DNA of 64,000 bases from Phlebiopsis flavidoalba (taxonomy: Eukaryota; Basidiomycota; Agaricomycetes; Polyporales; Phanerochaetaceae). Below the pieces are notes generated by a model. The model worked only from the letters and a program-made list of their open reading frames with translations, was not told the origin of the DNA and did not search any database. Each line of letters begins with the position of its first letter. Position 1 is the first letter of the stretch. Position numbers and translations under genes: made by a program. Positions 50,396 to 62,143 of this stretch are shown piece after piece. Location: NCBI GenBank assembly GCA_035772785.1, contig JAOCPU010000016.1, positions 248,001-312,000 on the forward strand, in the 5' to 3' direction.

Positions 50396-51807
50396 ATGAC
50401 CAGTATGTGAACTCATTTTATCATTCGCCGCAGCAGCTAATCATCGTCCAAACTTTCAGCAACCATGGCCATTACTTTGACGTCGTCCCCGAGGAAATTC
50501 TCGAGCGCATCCTCGCATACGCTTTACGCCCAGCGCCAGCGTCCTCTGAGTCTCCAGGCCCGCACTCTGAAATCACCGTTCCCTCGGTCTACGTCCAGCC
50601 CTTTCCCCGCCACATCGAAGCCCTCCAGTAGTCGGTCGGCCGACTTCAAACAATTCTCGAGGACACCGTTCACCGATACAGCCCCCTGTTGGCATGCAGT
50701 GTCTTTGCTCGCATTGGTACCGCCCTTGTCTTCTCCGATCTCCACGTGAAGACGCCAGAGCAATGCTCAGAACTTTCAGCACATTCTCCGCCAGCGCCCT
50801 GATTTGTTTGCTCTTTTTTCTTCCCTGTGGTCTCGTCCCCTCGCACGATGTGTTAAGGCGTTACGGCTTGACGGCATTCTGGGAAGAAAGCAAGGGATAG
50901 TCAAGGCTCTTAAGGTCTCGAGCGGAAGACTGGAGAATTTTGACATCTGCATCACGCAGGCTGAAGATTTGAGTCCGCGTTTGAAGTCTTCTGTGACGCC
51001 TTGGCGGCTCTTCCCCCGTGCGGCACTGTGAAGCATCTCCGTGTTCGTAAGGCGTCCGACGCTTACCTCACTCTTCCTGCCCCCAACCGCGTATTGGAGG
51101 TGCTTGTGATACATCCTCGATGGCAGTCATTGGTACGTTACACTCGTATATCTAACGTATGATTAGTGTACTAACGCATCATACAGGAAAGCGTAAACAT
51201 TGGCTTCCGTCTCCCATCGGGTCCACGAACCTCTAGCCCATCCGCGCCCTCTTCTCCCGACACCCTATGTCTGGCGTCACCCACCCAACTCGTCGTCGCC
51301 CTTGCCCAGGCGCCCTCGCTGAAGGACGGTCCATGCACGAGCTTCCAGCTCAGTGTGGAACACCGCGCTCCTTGCGATCTCGAACAACCCATCACTGCCC
51401 ACTCGATTACCCTCAGCCCCGCACACCCCAGTGGCAGGCGGACACCCATGTTCCTCGCCGAGGCGCGCAAAACCCCCCGCCTCGCTGAACATTCTCGAGA
51501 ACGGTACTCCTGCACCCACTGCTCCAGGACCGCGTTGGCAGGACACACCTCCGCATCTCGGTACCCCCCGCAATCCACGCTCCAACTCGCACGGTCGTAT
51601 GCGTGCGAACACGACCGCCGCGATCTCACAAAGCCCGCGTATGCCGTTGCGTTCCCCGAGTCGTCAGTGCTTCCTCGTTGCCCGAGAGAACAGTGCTGCC
51701 TCGTCTTCTCGCTTCTGCCTGTCGCGGGCAGCTCGTCCAGGCCTCGGCGCACCTCGTCTCGCCTCACCGTCGACTTCCGGGCGGCCCAAGGGCCAACAGG
51801 CGCATGA
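50396..51807 (+). CDS. F-box protein
   Basis: Predicted substrate receptor of an SCF ubiquitin ligase. A 7-nt coding start (ATGACCA) precedes an intron at 50403-50459 (GTATGTG, branch CTAAT, TTTCAG). The F-box follows: YFDVVPEEILERILAYALRP (50475), then VHRYSPLLACSVFARIGTAL and VFSDLHVKTPEQCSELSAH (50670-50780). Next come RQRPDLFALFSSLWSRPLAR (50790), CVKALRLDGIL, KGIVKALKVSSGRLENFDIC, LSPRLKSSV, and KHLRVRKASDAYLTLPAPNR (51030) with VLEVLVIHPRWQSL. An intron at about 51133-51186 leads to ESVNIGFRLPSGPRTSSPSA, which reads like leucine-rich-repeat-type scaffold, then a Pro/Ser/Arg-rich tail. The end is uncertain: one frame stops at 51807, another stays open to 52012. Frame changes occur near 50460, 50635, 50790 and 51400. 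Confidence 0.72.
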
Positions 51808-52296
51808 GCGCCGTGTAGGCGGTCTCATCTACTCGCTCATCTTCATATATATTTCCAAAGATACCATCGTGGTTCCGCAACATTCATTCCTCGTCCATTT
51901 CTTCTCCTTCGTCACTTTCTCGCGCATTTGTCGTCAGCATCTTGATACCCCCTGCATCGGATTTGGTTCTGGGGGACGGTATACAGGACTCTTCTTGTTC
52001 CTCTTTATATAAAGTTGGGTCATTTGGTCGATGCTCTCGCTTTGCTGTCGATGTTATGTTTTCGCTCTACTACCCTACAGGCCGGTAATTACATGGAGTC
52101 ATAAAGAAATAAATTGGGCTTTTGAAACTTGTAATTGAGTGTGGGTTGTGTGATTGCGCATGCACCAGCTCGCCCGTGAACAAGATAGTCTCCATCCAGT
52201 GATAGACCTTGCATATACTTATAATATAAAGCCAAGGAGCGGGCAATTGTAACTTGGCGGGTTAAGGAGACATGTAAGTCGAGCAACACTGAGTCC
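51808..52296. other. convergent intergenic region
   Basis: AT-richer DNA with T-rich pyrimidine tracts; the probable 3' UTRs of the F-box gene and the following minus-strand gene. No gene is seen. Confidence 0.4.
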
Positions 52297-54202
52297 CTAG
52301 GAAATATGTGGCCAATACTTGAGCGTGGAGTACGCTGTAACACAAGCGGAGGTAGGTCCTCTAATTGCTAATAACCCCATGAACATGGCAAAGGACACAC
52401 ACACACCATATCCAAAAAGCGATACAAGTGAAACAAACCAGATACACATACGCGACGACATACGTGCAGTCGTCCACTCTGAGACGCGCGAAACAGGACC
52501 GCGGCTCAAGTATGCGAAGTTAGCACTATCGCCTGCAGCGCACCTGCCGCGAGAAACCCCACCGTCGCGCCGCGCCAGAGCACAAGCAGATCGGAGTCGT
52601 CCGGCGCAGAGGCAGGAGGACCCCACGACACAGAGCGAGGAGCGGGAGCGCGTAGAGCGCCATACACGCGCTGAGTGCACCTGCGCGCCACACATTGAGC
52701 TCCATCCCGTTGTATGCGTCAGAGAGCGACGACGAGCGAGACCCGAGTCGCGCGCGAGGAAGGAAAGCGGCGGTCTAAACGCGGTCAGGGTGTCGGCAGA
52801 GGCGTAAAGCTCGCGCCGTCTGGCGAGGTTGAGCGCCGGGGGCGCGGTTGCTGTCGCTGCAGCCGCCGGGCCTCCTGGAGCATATATTATACTCGTGAGC
52901 GAGGGGCGGCTGGGATTGGGCGGACGTAGGTCTTTCTCGGGGTGTTGTGGCGAGGAGGAACGCCACGGCCTCTTCCATGCGTGCGCGTTGTCGCCGGAGA
53001 TGACGGTCGGCTCCATGATGCTGAGAGGCTTCTTGAGCCACACGGCGACCGTACGTGACAACAGTGCAGAATGCGTGTGCGAGCGTGACGACTTCGAGGA
53101 GGCTCAGCGGGAGGCCCTTGACGCCCCGTTCTGTGCAGGACACGCAGAAATAAAGCACTTGGGATAGTGAGATGAGCTTGGCGAGCGTGTCGGCTTTGCT
53201 GCGGTCTTGGATAATTTCTTCAGACACGTCGGGGATGAGCTCGGGGTGTGTGCTGCAGCATCCAGGCGACTCCGAGGGCGGGGCGTGAGTACGTAGCGGC
53301 CGCGGTGCTCTGACGCGGTAGCTTCGCTCGTGTCAATCACGTATCCGCCCCATGACTGCAAAGAAGGCATGTGTGAGTGTCCACGGATACATCCGCACGA
53401 TGTTCGTTTCATTTCCGTTCGTGTCTTCACTTGAGGGATCCAACGGAATTTCCTTGTTCCTCCGTTCATTCATGGAAGAATAGATACCAATGACTGACTC
53501 ACCTCGTCTGTTCTCCGAAAGTACCGTTTCAAGAACACCTTGCGATAGATCCACCCTGCGGCGGCGGAGGCAGCACATCCTTTCCAAAATCACAATACAC
53601 CACGTCTAGCAGCCGCACTGCATTGATCAGCTGCGCCGAGGCAAGGTAGAGTAGCCAGGGTGGCATGAGCACGCCCATGAGCATCCAGCGAACGCGATAC
53701 GCGGCGCCGCCGAGCACCCCGCGGGGGCGCGTCGGGACCTCGATGTGCACCGCGCTCCACACGCACACGAACATCGTCGATGCGCAAGTCGAGAAAATCT
53801 CGAACGCTGTGCGCGTCGCGGCGGCATCAGGGCAGGCATCGAACGTGGAGGTGGTGTTGTCTATAGTACGCGGGAGCATCATGAGGAGGATAAGGGACGA
53901 AAATGCGAAGGAGGCTCACAGAGTGGAACGTAGGGTATTTGTTGGTGAACTTTGCATACCATGACCCGAGTTCTAGTACAATTCTGTGCATATGGTGGGG
54001 TACAGCTTCTTGTACAATGGCAGCCCGGCGGTGTGATAGAGTTCGCGTCTGCCGCCACTGTCCGAAGCGCTATCACAAGGCAGAGCAGCATGCAATGAGC
54101 CCATCGATTTGCGTCGAACGAGAGCGGCTCCCAACTAACACTGATCAGGTACCGTACGGTCATAGCAGATTTTTCGACGCGTTTTGGAGATAGTCGGCCC
54201 AC
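52297..54202 (-). CDS. fungal multi-pass integral membrane protein of unknown function
   Basis: Belongs to a membrane-protein family seen repeatedly in basidiomycetes. Hallmarks are FEIFSTCASTMFVCVWSAVH followed by IEVPTR (53790), RVRWMLMGVLMPPWLLYLAS (53690), RMYPWTLTHAFFAVMG (53390), GGYVIDTSE (53340), DTLAKLISLSQVLYFCVSC (53180), and LPLSLLEVVTLAHAFCTVVT with YG...WLKKPLSIMEPTVI (53110-52990). After a long loop come FLAAGALQAIVL (52550), then FVSLVSLFGYGVCVSFAMFM and GLLAIRG (52420), ending TLKYWPHIS-stop. At least six hydrophobic segments are readable. The N-terminus is unclear; a signal-like segment MLLCLVIALRTVAA lies near 54090. Introns with GTATG/CAG borders lie near 53355 and 53520. 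The function is not known to me. Confidence 0.68.
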
Positions 54203-54212
54203 TTACCGGAGA

Positions 54213-54242
54213 CTTGAAGCTTGAAGCTTGAAGCTTGAAGCT
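54213..54242 (+). repeat. 7-nt tandem repeat (CTTGAAG)
   Basis: Four perfect copies of CTTGAAG plus CT. The unit creates overlapping AAGCTT palindromes. It sits between the membrane-protein gene start and the small beta-rich gene. Confidence 0.95.
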
Positions 54243-54486
54243 GGGAGGAGCAATCTCAAGCACGAAGGAAGTTCTGTGCACTTGAGGGGACTGCGAACGC
54301 GACGCATTTACGTCAACAATGTACCCCAGTGTGTCAAGACGCCCACCCTTTTTCTTCTACGTCCCTGGAGTGAGTAGAGACATGTCACATACGCGGTGCG
54401 GCCCCATCATTTCTTGATTCCTGTAGAGATATTCACGTCATTCCTCGTTTCTGGATAACGGCTCAAGGCTGCGGACTCCCGATGTC

Positions 54487-54495
54487 TATAAGTAA
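54487..54495 (+). promoter_or_regulatory. possible TATA element upstream of the small beta-rich gene
   Basis: TATAAGTAA, about 130 nt upstream of ATG 54621 and before a probable 5'-UTR intron (about 54563-54620, GTAATG to TTAAAG). A weak match. Confidence 0.35.
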
Positions 54496-54620
54496 AGTGT
54501 AAGAGAGCGCATGCGCCTTCATTACCATTACGGAAGAGACGGTCTTATACACCAATTCTCGAGGTAATGCACCCATTGACACGGCCAACGCAGCCATTTT
54601 CGCTTACCAACGAGTTAAAG

Positions 54621-54943
54621 ATGGCAATCGCACTCCACGACATCCACCCACCAGACTCCAAGGACCTGACAATCGTCGTGCGCAACCATCGCGACGGCAG
54701 AATGGCATTCTACCGCCGGGCGTCGAGAAACTCGCGTTTGGCGGGCGGTGGCTCGACGCGGGGGCCAAATGCACCGAGTTCAACGTCACGACGACCTATG
54801 GGCGCGCAGCGACCTTCACGCTCGAAGACAACGGCAGATACGAGCTGTACGTCTCGGGGAACGTCCGCGGCGGGACCACCAGCTTCCGCGTAGATGGTAG
54901 CAAGGACTTTGATGTCTATTTCACGGTGGACGGTGCGGTTTGA
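54621..54943 (+). CDS. small cytosolic beta-rich protein of unknown function
   Basis: Reads MAIALHDIHPPDSKDLTIVV, RNHRDGRMAFY, then with one missing base near 54713 PPGVEKLAFGGRWLDAGAK, CTEFNVTTTYGRAATFTLED, NGRYELYVSGNVRGGTTSFR and VDGSKDFDVYFTVDGAV-stop. The span is 323 nt, so one base short of an intact 107-residue frame; the missing base falls in a C run. Alternating polar and hydrophobic residues and repeated glycine turns point to a beta-sandwich of about seven or eight strands. There is no signal peptide and only one cysteine. An ATG at 54567 would add 18 residues, but the preceding GT and following TTAAAG favour a leader intron. I do not recognise the family. Confidence 0.55.
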
Positions 54944-55199
54944 GTTGCGTACGCGCAACGGATCCGGCTGGGACCGCGGGTCGAGCTGTCCGTCATTCGG
55001 CTAGATATCATTCCGTTCGTACGGTCGAGCTAGAGTATGCTCCCGGTACAATGGGGACTGTACATGTGGTGTCCATGGCTAATTGTACATGTAGGCTCTG
55101 CGTGTAAACTTGGGTAAAATAGTCGACCCTGAGTCAATACTCCCACAATGGCGTGAAAGATTCAAATATAAACTAAACTGGTAGTTTCACAGTCAACAG
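54944..55199. other. spacer before tRNA-Asp copy 1
   Basis: No gene is seen. AT-rich over the last 100 nt, as is common upstream of tRNA genes. Confidence 0.4.
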
Positions 55200-55283
55200 T
55201 CCCTGGTAGTATATCGGTTAGTACACGCGCCTGTCAACCTGTAACGGCGCGCGCGAAAGCGGGTTCGACTCCCCGCCAGGGAG
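55200..55283 (+). tRNA. tRNA-Asp (GTC) with intron, copy 1
   Basis: The acceptor stem TCCCTGG pairs with CCAGGGA, discriminator G. The D arm is GTATATCGGTTAGTAC (A box). The anticodon loop CTGTCAA has anticodon GTC. A short intron after position 37 is inferred from extra bases (about 10-12 nt) before the GCGCG strand. The B box is GGGTTCGACTCC. The T stem lacks one G compared with copy 2 (CGGG instead of CGGGG near 55260), which spoils one pair; this may be a sequencing deletion. Confidence 0.88.
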
Positions 55284-55307
55284 ACTACTTTTTGCTTACA
55301 GCGAATT

Positions 55308-55475
55308 AGGCTGTTTAGTTTATGTTTACGAAAACTTTGTAGATAAACAGTAATAAGGCTCCAACTGTTTTAGTTTAAGTTTACGAAAATTTTGTAAATA
55401 AACAGTAAACAGTTATAAAACAGTTATAAACAGTTTATAAACAGTTTTATAGACAGTAAACTAAACAGTATATGC
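55308..55475 (+). repeat. AAACAGT-rich repeat block, left
   Basis: Starts about 25 nt after tRNA copy 1. It contains two tandem copies of a unit of about 56 nt (CTGTTT-AGTTTA-GTTTACGAAAA-TTTGTA-ATAAACAGTAA; starts near 55311 and 55365). Next come reiterated AAACAGTTATA motifs, ending in CAGTAAACTAAACAGTATA (55454-55472). The AAGGCTCCAA element occurs at 55355. The motif ACTGTTT/AAACAGT is palindrome-prone throughout. Confidence 0.85.
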
Positions 55476-56117
55476 CGTACTTTGAGTAACAAGCTTCCAG
55501 ACACTACCAAAGCACCCTTCGATGCTGGAACAGGACTACCAATGAATGAAACAACCTCTCTATATTTGTGCCGAGGGCCACAGCGCGGACGATTGGACAG
55601 CCAGCTGCCTAACCCAGTGATAAGCGCCGGCGCTACGCTTTCGGTGCGAGACGTTTTACGGGCTGAGCTTGATCGACCGTATGACAGCACATGGATATAA
55701 TGCCTATGGAGGGGTGGCAGATGTATTGGTTTACCGAAGGGTGTGAATGCGAATGAAGAGAAACTTACCCGACTACCCGACTCGAAGCTAAGGATCCCCG
55801 CGCCAATTTCCGGAACATCTGGGCATCAACTGGCCTGTGGGGCAATACGACAAGGAGGTCTCTCTATGAAGTCGTGAGGCTATTGCATTATTATCCTTCT
55901 CGTTGCTTCCAACCGAGGCATCGCGAGGCGTGTATGGGCGGCGCCATCCCCGCCTCCTCGTCTCGTTTTATGGTAATTAGACGCCCCCGCTGACGCGCGT
56001 CTTGACCGCCGTCGCCTTGTCGAGCTCGACGCATCGTGGGGTCTGGTGCTTACAACTGAAGAATGCGATATAATATGTGTAGGCTCGATGCTATGGAAGG
56101 TTCAATACTTAGACATC
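55476..56117. other. spacer between the two repeat blocks
   Basis: About 640 nt with no recognised gene. A 72-codon open frame at 55482-55700 has no domain. No transposase-like motif is visible. Confidence 0.4.
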
Positions 56118-56310
56118 GAAACTGTTTACTTTACTGTTTATAAACTGTTTACACCATTTTACGGACAGTTTTCGTAAATAAACATAACATAAACAGTTTT
56201 AAACAGTTTATAAACAGTAAATAAACTAAACAGTTTTGGAGCCTTTAAACAGTAAGCAGTTATGGACAGTTTTTATGGGCAGTAAACTAAACAGTATACA
56301 CTGTTCGACA
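56118..56310 (-). repeat. AAACAGT-rich repeat block, right
   Basis: Related to the left block. It carries the left block's elements in inverted orientation (TTTTCGTAAATAAACAT near 56166; AAACAGTTTTGGAGCCTT at 56228-56245). It also ends with the same 19-nt sequence CAGTAAACTAAACAGTATA (56280-56298) in direct orientation. The mixed orientation suggests an element with internal palindromes, or nested copies. Confidence 0.8.
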
Positions 56311-56477
56311 AGAGATTGAACTCTAGGACATAGGAAGTATCTATGGATCATAAATCACAATCTACGGCTGTTTTAAAAAAAACGTCAATCCGTTATACCA
56401 TTCGGGGAATGCTGATACCCTGTTACTGTATCACCTTGGTAAAAAGGAAGTGTCCCTGAAATGTTTGAAAGTCCAAT

Positions 56478-56569
56478 CTCCCTGGCGGGGAGTCGAACCC
56501 CGCTTTCGGGGGGCGCCGCAGACCGTACAGGGTGACAGGCGCGTGTACTAACCGATATACTACCAGGGA
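56478..56569 (-). tRNA. tRNA-Asp (GTC) with intron, copy 2
   Basis: The reverse strand reads TCCCTGG, D arm GTATATCGGTTAGTAC, anticodon loop CTGTCAC with GTC, then an intron roughly 8 nt longer than in copy 1. The T arm CGGGG-TTCGACT-CCCCG and acceptor CCAGGGA are perfect, discriminator G. The 3' strand of the anticodon stem (GGCGCC) is imperfect. Copy 2 faces copy 1, with 3' ends pointing at each other. Confidence 0.88.
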
Positions 56570-59500
56570 TTTATTAAGCGCTTCCTCAACACCGCCATCA
56601 TTGTCAAAAGCTCACGTTCGCGCGACTCTATCGTAGCGGCCAAGCCGTTTTCAGGATGAAACCCTCACAGTCTCTCTATACAGTGAAGCTGTCCGCGCAC
56701 TACCTCGGGAGACCAAGTCTCGGTGAAGTAGTGGCATACTAGTCCCCACACTGAGTGCGGTGTGCCGATGACGTTTATCATCTGCGGTCAAACTGGATAC
56801 CGACAATCCGTAGATCAGCGATCATGGCTTCATGGGACACCTGCGGCTGGTAACACCAATCAGGGGCTCATGCTTTCTGTGGTACAGTGTCGTACAGCAT
56901 CGCGCGGGACGACCCCAGTGTTGAGTGCCTATTGCCACTGCACAAGAACTGCCAGGGAGATTGACTGGTGACCACTTGCTTTCTACGACGCCTTCTTTCG
57001 TGTCATCAATTCATCGCTCATCGCGACAGGGTGTCCCTTTCGTGATTCCATGCACTTTCAAAGGGACTGATTTTACTTGGAGCCACGCACTCCCCCCCCT
57101 CCCCACGAATCCCAGCTCGATTTCTACAATGCAATTCCAAGTAAGCCTCACACCAGACCCGCTGTCGCTGCAAGACCTGTGGTGCCACCGTCGCGTCCTA
57201 CAACTCTGACACGAAGTGCTGGGAGCGTGTGGGGAGCGCAGCTGAAGCGAGATACTCGGAAGGCGAAAATTGAAGCGTGGGACTTTGGTTGTCAAGCCAC
57301 ACTGCGCACATGTTTTACGGCACTCGTATGCTTGATGTTCCCGGACGGCCTGGGTAAATGGGATGGATATGAGAACCGATCCACCAAATTGGGTGATGTG
57401 AGGGTGTGTAGATGTGTTAGGCAGCTGCACAGACAAAACAACCTTGGTTTTGCAGATATGTACGGGTGCTTGAAGTGCACTCAAACTCTCCACATCAAAT
57501 GTTTAATTTATCTTTGCCTCATCACGTGCTGCACGTGCCATGGTATATTTTTTAAAGGGATGCATTTCTCGGTAAGGTAACGGTTCCCCTGAGCAAATTT
57601 TGGTCACGGTCACTCAGGATCTCACGACGGCGGGTTGTGAACAACATCACGAGTTGCCGTAATCGCCAAACCCAGTTTCGAAGTTATGCGGCAGACTGGA
57701 TTACGAGACAAGGCGCGTGGCGAGCTACCCATGATGATCTACTTTCCGTTGATCACTTCACAGCTTTCACGTCCTGCTGACGGTCATAACGCTTAACCAT
57801 GCATGTATGGCAAAAAAACCGCAACTCGCGACTCTTACAGCAACAAATTGAGATCTGGGATAGAGCAATGTCATATTACGGGAGCAGGGGGAGTTGCATG
57901 GGCCTTAGAGGGTGATTAGGGCATGCAGCCCACAACATTGATTACGCCATCCCTAAGGATCAAACGTGAGTGAAATTAATTTACGGCAACACATCAAAGA
58001 CAACATACAATTGAATTGTTCCGCAGCAAACAGTATGGGCAGAGCACGCATTGCCACTGCAACCCTCAACAACAGTCCAAGGGGGAACAGTTGCAAGCCG
58101 AGAAGGCCTTGTCACGGCTGCGCCGAGAACAATACCAGTCCCAAAAAACCAGCCGAGCACATTAGCTTCCGAGCTGGATGACTGAATAATAGGACGTTAA
58201 GTGGGGCAATGTCAGAATATGAGCCGTTAATTGGCCATGAGTGTTGTGTAAGCGGCTGCACGAGTCATCGACAGATCGCTTGTGCAGCACCATGTGAATC
58301 AGTAACGTGAATTGTATCCAGTTGTGTGGCATTCGTCCGCCTGGCTCACGCATTCGTGGGTGGAAGTCCCCCGCGGGGGGTGAGCGGTGGTGCGGTACAC
58401 AGTGTGACCGTGGAGCCGTTGTTCGCCCGATGTAGTGCTGGATGTTCGCAAGGCGTGCGCGATACCGCAAGGCACGAGAAGGCGAACAGGGCCGTAAGAG
58501 TCAAGCCTTAGAGTGGTGGCGAAGGCCGTGGTGCATGGTGGGCGGGATGCAGAGCGCGACTGTGATTTCTCGCTTGAAATGGGGACTCCAAGTTGACGAC
58601 TGTTGGTTGCTGTTAGCTCACCGCTTCCATTCATATAGTACTGCCCAGTGAACCATGGAAAACAGTTGACACGTACAGGAGAGCTTTGTACTCTTAGACC
58701 TGATCACCCAGGTTTAGGCAAACGCGCATGGACAGACACGCTAGTCTGTGTACGTGTGCTGCCCTAGTTGCGGTGCCGCGATATTCTGGGAACTCGCTGT
58801 GACATACGCAGGGTCCGCGAATGAATCGCAATCGTGAACATTGACGGCTAAGAATCGTTATGTGTGTCCAAGGCTTACTAGTCCCATAGCGCCAGGCATT
58901 CCGTTCGGAATCCTCTCTCGATCGATGTTTCGTTCTCGAACGGGTACGATTTCATAGGCCGAGGCCCTTACCTGTGAATCTCTCAGGGTCCTCTGGCGGA
59001 CAATTTGTTCTCGTATTTCCGGCACGGCGGGGGAGAATCGGCCGAAAGGGTCCTTCTTGTTGCTGTCAATCAGACCTGGTAGCTAGGGGACGCTGAGCCG
59101 CGCTCGTGCTTGTAAATGAGCTGTTACTGCAGGCCCACGTACCGTGCCAGTCTAATCCTCGACACCTCTTAGGATGCTGGACGACCAGTTCGTCCCGAAG
59201 CGTGCGACATCCATCAGGGAGGGAAGGGAGGAGGAAGCGGGAGGGGGTCTGCGAAATAGAGTCCAGGCACTCAGGGGTGGGCCGAGGGAGCCTCCGCCGA
59301 GCACGGGGTGACATCTCGTCCGGCATGTGCTACCTTGGTCAGACCAGTGACAAGCCCAACATTCTTTCCACTTCAGAGAAGATCGTTCGCGTGCCGGATA
59401 CAATAGGGTCGCCGTGTCCGGACATCAGAGAACAGTGTCTTGGCATCTCATTCCGTGGTCTCGATCCTATGTAGCGATCAGTCTCTCCGTCTACGATTCA

Positions 59501-62130
59501 GTATTCAGATGCCGCATGCCGCTACACGGGGCAGAAAACGTCGATACACCCATTTTATTGAGAGGCATGTCCACATGTAGGGCAGAATCATGATAAGTCG
59601 GATATTTACTGGGCGAGTGGACAGATGGAATTGATCTTGTTTTCGTAAGGCGATAAGAATGAGATCCACTCGTGGATAGCGAACGAGCGCTAAACCTTGG
59701 GAGGGTTGCGAACATACACGATTGTCACAGTGCGCTGCAGGATCGGAAAGCTACGCGGGAGCGTGGTGCGGATCGCGGGAAGCTCGGTTATCATTCTGCA
59801 TTCTGCCCGCCATAGGAGGAGATTCCGAGCCTGCTTTCATTAGAACACCATATTAAGTGCCAGACAGCAATGTGGCCGTGCTATGTTGGCGAGACGCGCC
59901 TGCAGCCACGGGGGGGGGGCACAGCGTTGGTACTTATCTTTTTTCTGCATGGGTAAACGGCTCACGGTTATTCGCGTGCGGGGTTGGTAAGGACTTCAGC
60001 TTTTCGCTCACCATAGGACGCCTATTGACGCACGGTGTGACGAGTTCTCGGGGGGTGGGGAGTTCAGGATCTGCGTTTAAGCTTCAGGGTTTGAATGTCT
60101 CGGTGCGATAGCTTATTGGATAGTTAATTGGGTAGTGTGGTGGCCGTTCGCTCCCAGTATATTCCTGCTGGAAGAAGGAGGGGGAGGGCGGTTCCCGAGT
60201 AGATCCTGTCCAATTCCTCGTGGTGAAGGCGGCGGACGCCACAGTCTATAAGAGTAGATGGGACGCATGTTGAGCCCGTACAAGCTCCATGTAGCTCGTC
60301 TTAAACCAGCAGGGGCTTCCAAAGTGATTTTAAATTCCCCCAGCAACCCCAAACCTGATGAGCTGATTGGACGCGAGTGGCATTTCAGTGAAATGCCAGG
60401 TGTATACCCTAGGGCGGCCGCAACCTGAAGATTTCAACCTCAATACAAATTCCCAGTTTAATCAAACCTTGTTCGGAAGTATGTGCCGGAAGACTCATAA
60501 AGAGCATTGCTTCGACGCAACTTTGCGAGGGAGTTTAGTGGGATCCAGTCTAGCGCCCATAGCTTAGGCGAACAACAACACTTGCCTAGTATTCGATGTG
60601 TGATGCCGTCCAGGAATGCGCTTAGTCATAAAAAGAAAAACAGCGCCAGCGCACGAAACTCCTCATCCTTCGCCACTACATTCAACCACGGGACAGCGTG
60701 GCCAAGCATCGAAAGCTCGTCTGTGCAGTGACAGTACACTACAAATTCCTCTATCTCGATGAGATCCCCGGAAGATTTCATAAAGACTAGTGGCATAGTG
60801 TGCACGACGTCCTGCTCAATGCTTCTTTACTATAAAAACCATGTAGGTTCACGGGAAAAAAAATAGTGGCAAATTCAAGAACCAACCACAAGGCCCGAGA
60901 AACGAGGGGCGGGCGACGGAGACGTCAGATCTTGGACCCCTCACGAGGTATGTGTCTGGCCGGTGACCTATCAGCTTCCTGTCCGCTCATTTGTCGCCAC
61001 AGAAATCACACGATGTCCCAGTCCGCACTAGGCCTGAAATGATTGGTGCGACGAGAGCATAGCCAATGCCAGGCAGGCCGCGGGGCTACGAGGGCCTCTG
61101 GCGCTCAGCTGGTACGGCTCCCAGCTCCTTCTGGTGCTGCTTGTGGTGCTCATCGTGCTGTTATTTGCGCGTAACTAGGACTACCCGTTTGCACGCTCAT
61201 TCCATTCCACACGTGAATAACGTTCGTGGTCCGTTAATGAACGGCGCATCGTCGAAAAGTGGAAAACGCTCTCGAAACGGACGGGCGGCATGCTCTGGAC
61301 ATGGCCGCGATACAACCGTGTCATCCTGATGGCCAGTACAACGGACGGCGACCTCCCACCCGTGTGGTTTCGCTAGCAAGAATATAGCCTAAAGTACCCG
61401 CTACCAACGTGCCGATAGGGTAGGGCCTCCCTGGGGCCCGTCGGGTAATCGCGCGTTACCTATCGACGCTGTCCATTGGTGGGCACTTTTTTTTTCCACT
61501 TCCTTTTTGCATGGCGCCGCTCCCGTTCTGACCCTTGCTCCTTCCCAATTGCAGATTATCGCCATCTTCTGGGTGTCTGATGTTACCAAGGCAGCAATGG
61601 ACTCTGGGTGCGAGGCGAGACTGAGTGAACCCTAGTGCCGTATTCCTGAGCTTAATGAGCTTTAAGCCCATTGGGATAGTTTGACGCCGCCCCCGGCCGT
61701 TTTCCAGTTTCCCCCCGTTCCAGCCACGACCGCGGCCGTGCTACGACGCGGTAACACACGAGCCGTCCTTGAAGGATTATCCGTCTCTTTGGAAGGGCCG
61801 ACTACCAAAGCTGCTGCTGTCTCATACATGCTATCGCCACGTGGCCTGTATCCCACGCGCGACCCCGTCTCCGTTCCCTCCCATGCCGAAATGCGGTACA
61901 TATCGGGTTGTGTGGCCGGGACACAGCTGGTGACAGTGTGTTGCTCCCATGCGTATGTTTTCTGGGGTTCACCCCAAGCCCTTCAAGTCGTATCCGGAAG
62001 TTCCAAGAGGTCGGCTTGCCGCTGGCACAGCACACCTAATCGAACAGGATACCAAGCAGCATTGACGTCGTGCTTAGGGGAAAGAAGTCAACATCAGTAA
62101 AGCACTATTAAGCCATCACTCGTTCACAGA

Positions 62131-62143
62131 GGGGGGGGGGGGG
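62131..62143 (+). repeat. homopolymer run of 13 G
   Basis: Thirteen consecutive G in a gene-free region; a simple repeat and possible G-quadruplex former. Confidence 0.9.

Noticed and set aside
50465..50749. 94-codon + strand frame beginning MAITLTSSPRKF
   Set aside because: Open by chance over the F-box exon. The neighbouring frame carries the F-box motif VVPEEILERILAYAL and is preferred.
52319..52807. 162-codon + strand open frame rich in Arg and Glu
   Set aside because: It is the antisense shadow of the multi-pass membrane-protein gene, whose minus-strand frames carry the recognisable segments.
57129..57300. Small two-exon peptide gene starting MQFQ and continuing TCGATVASYNSDTKCWERVG
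   Set aside because: The reading is attractive, but the implied intron is only 34 nt, shorter than basidiomycete introns usually are. The product would be 36 residues with no known family.
57077..57580. 167-codon open frame on the + strand
   Set aside because: No domain, an abrupt change of composition along its length, and overlap with a 160-codon minus-strand frame; probably fortuitous.
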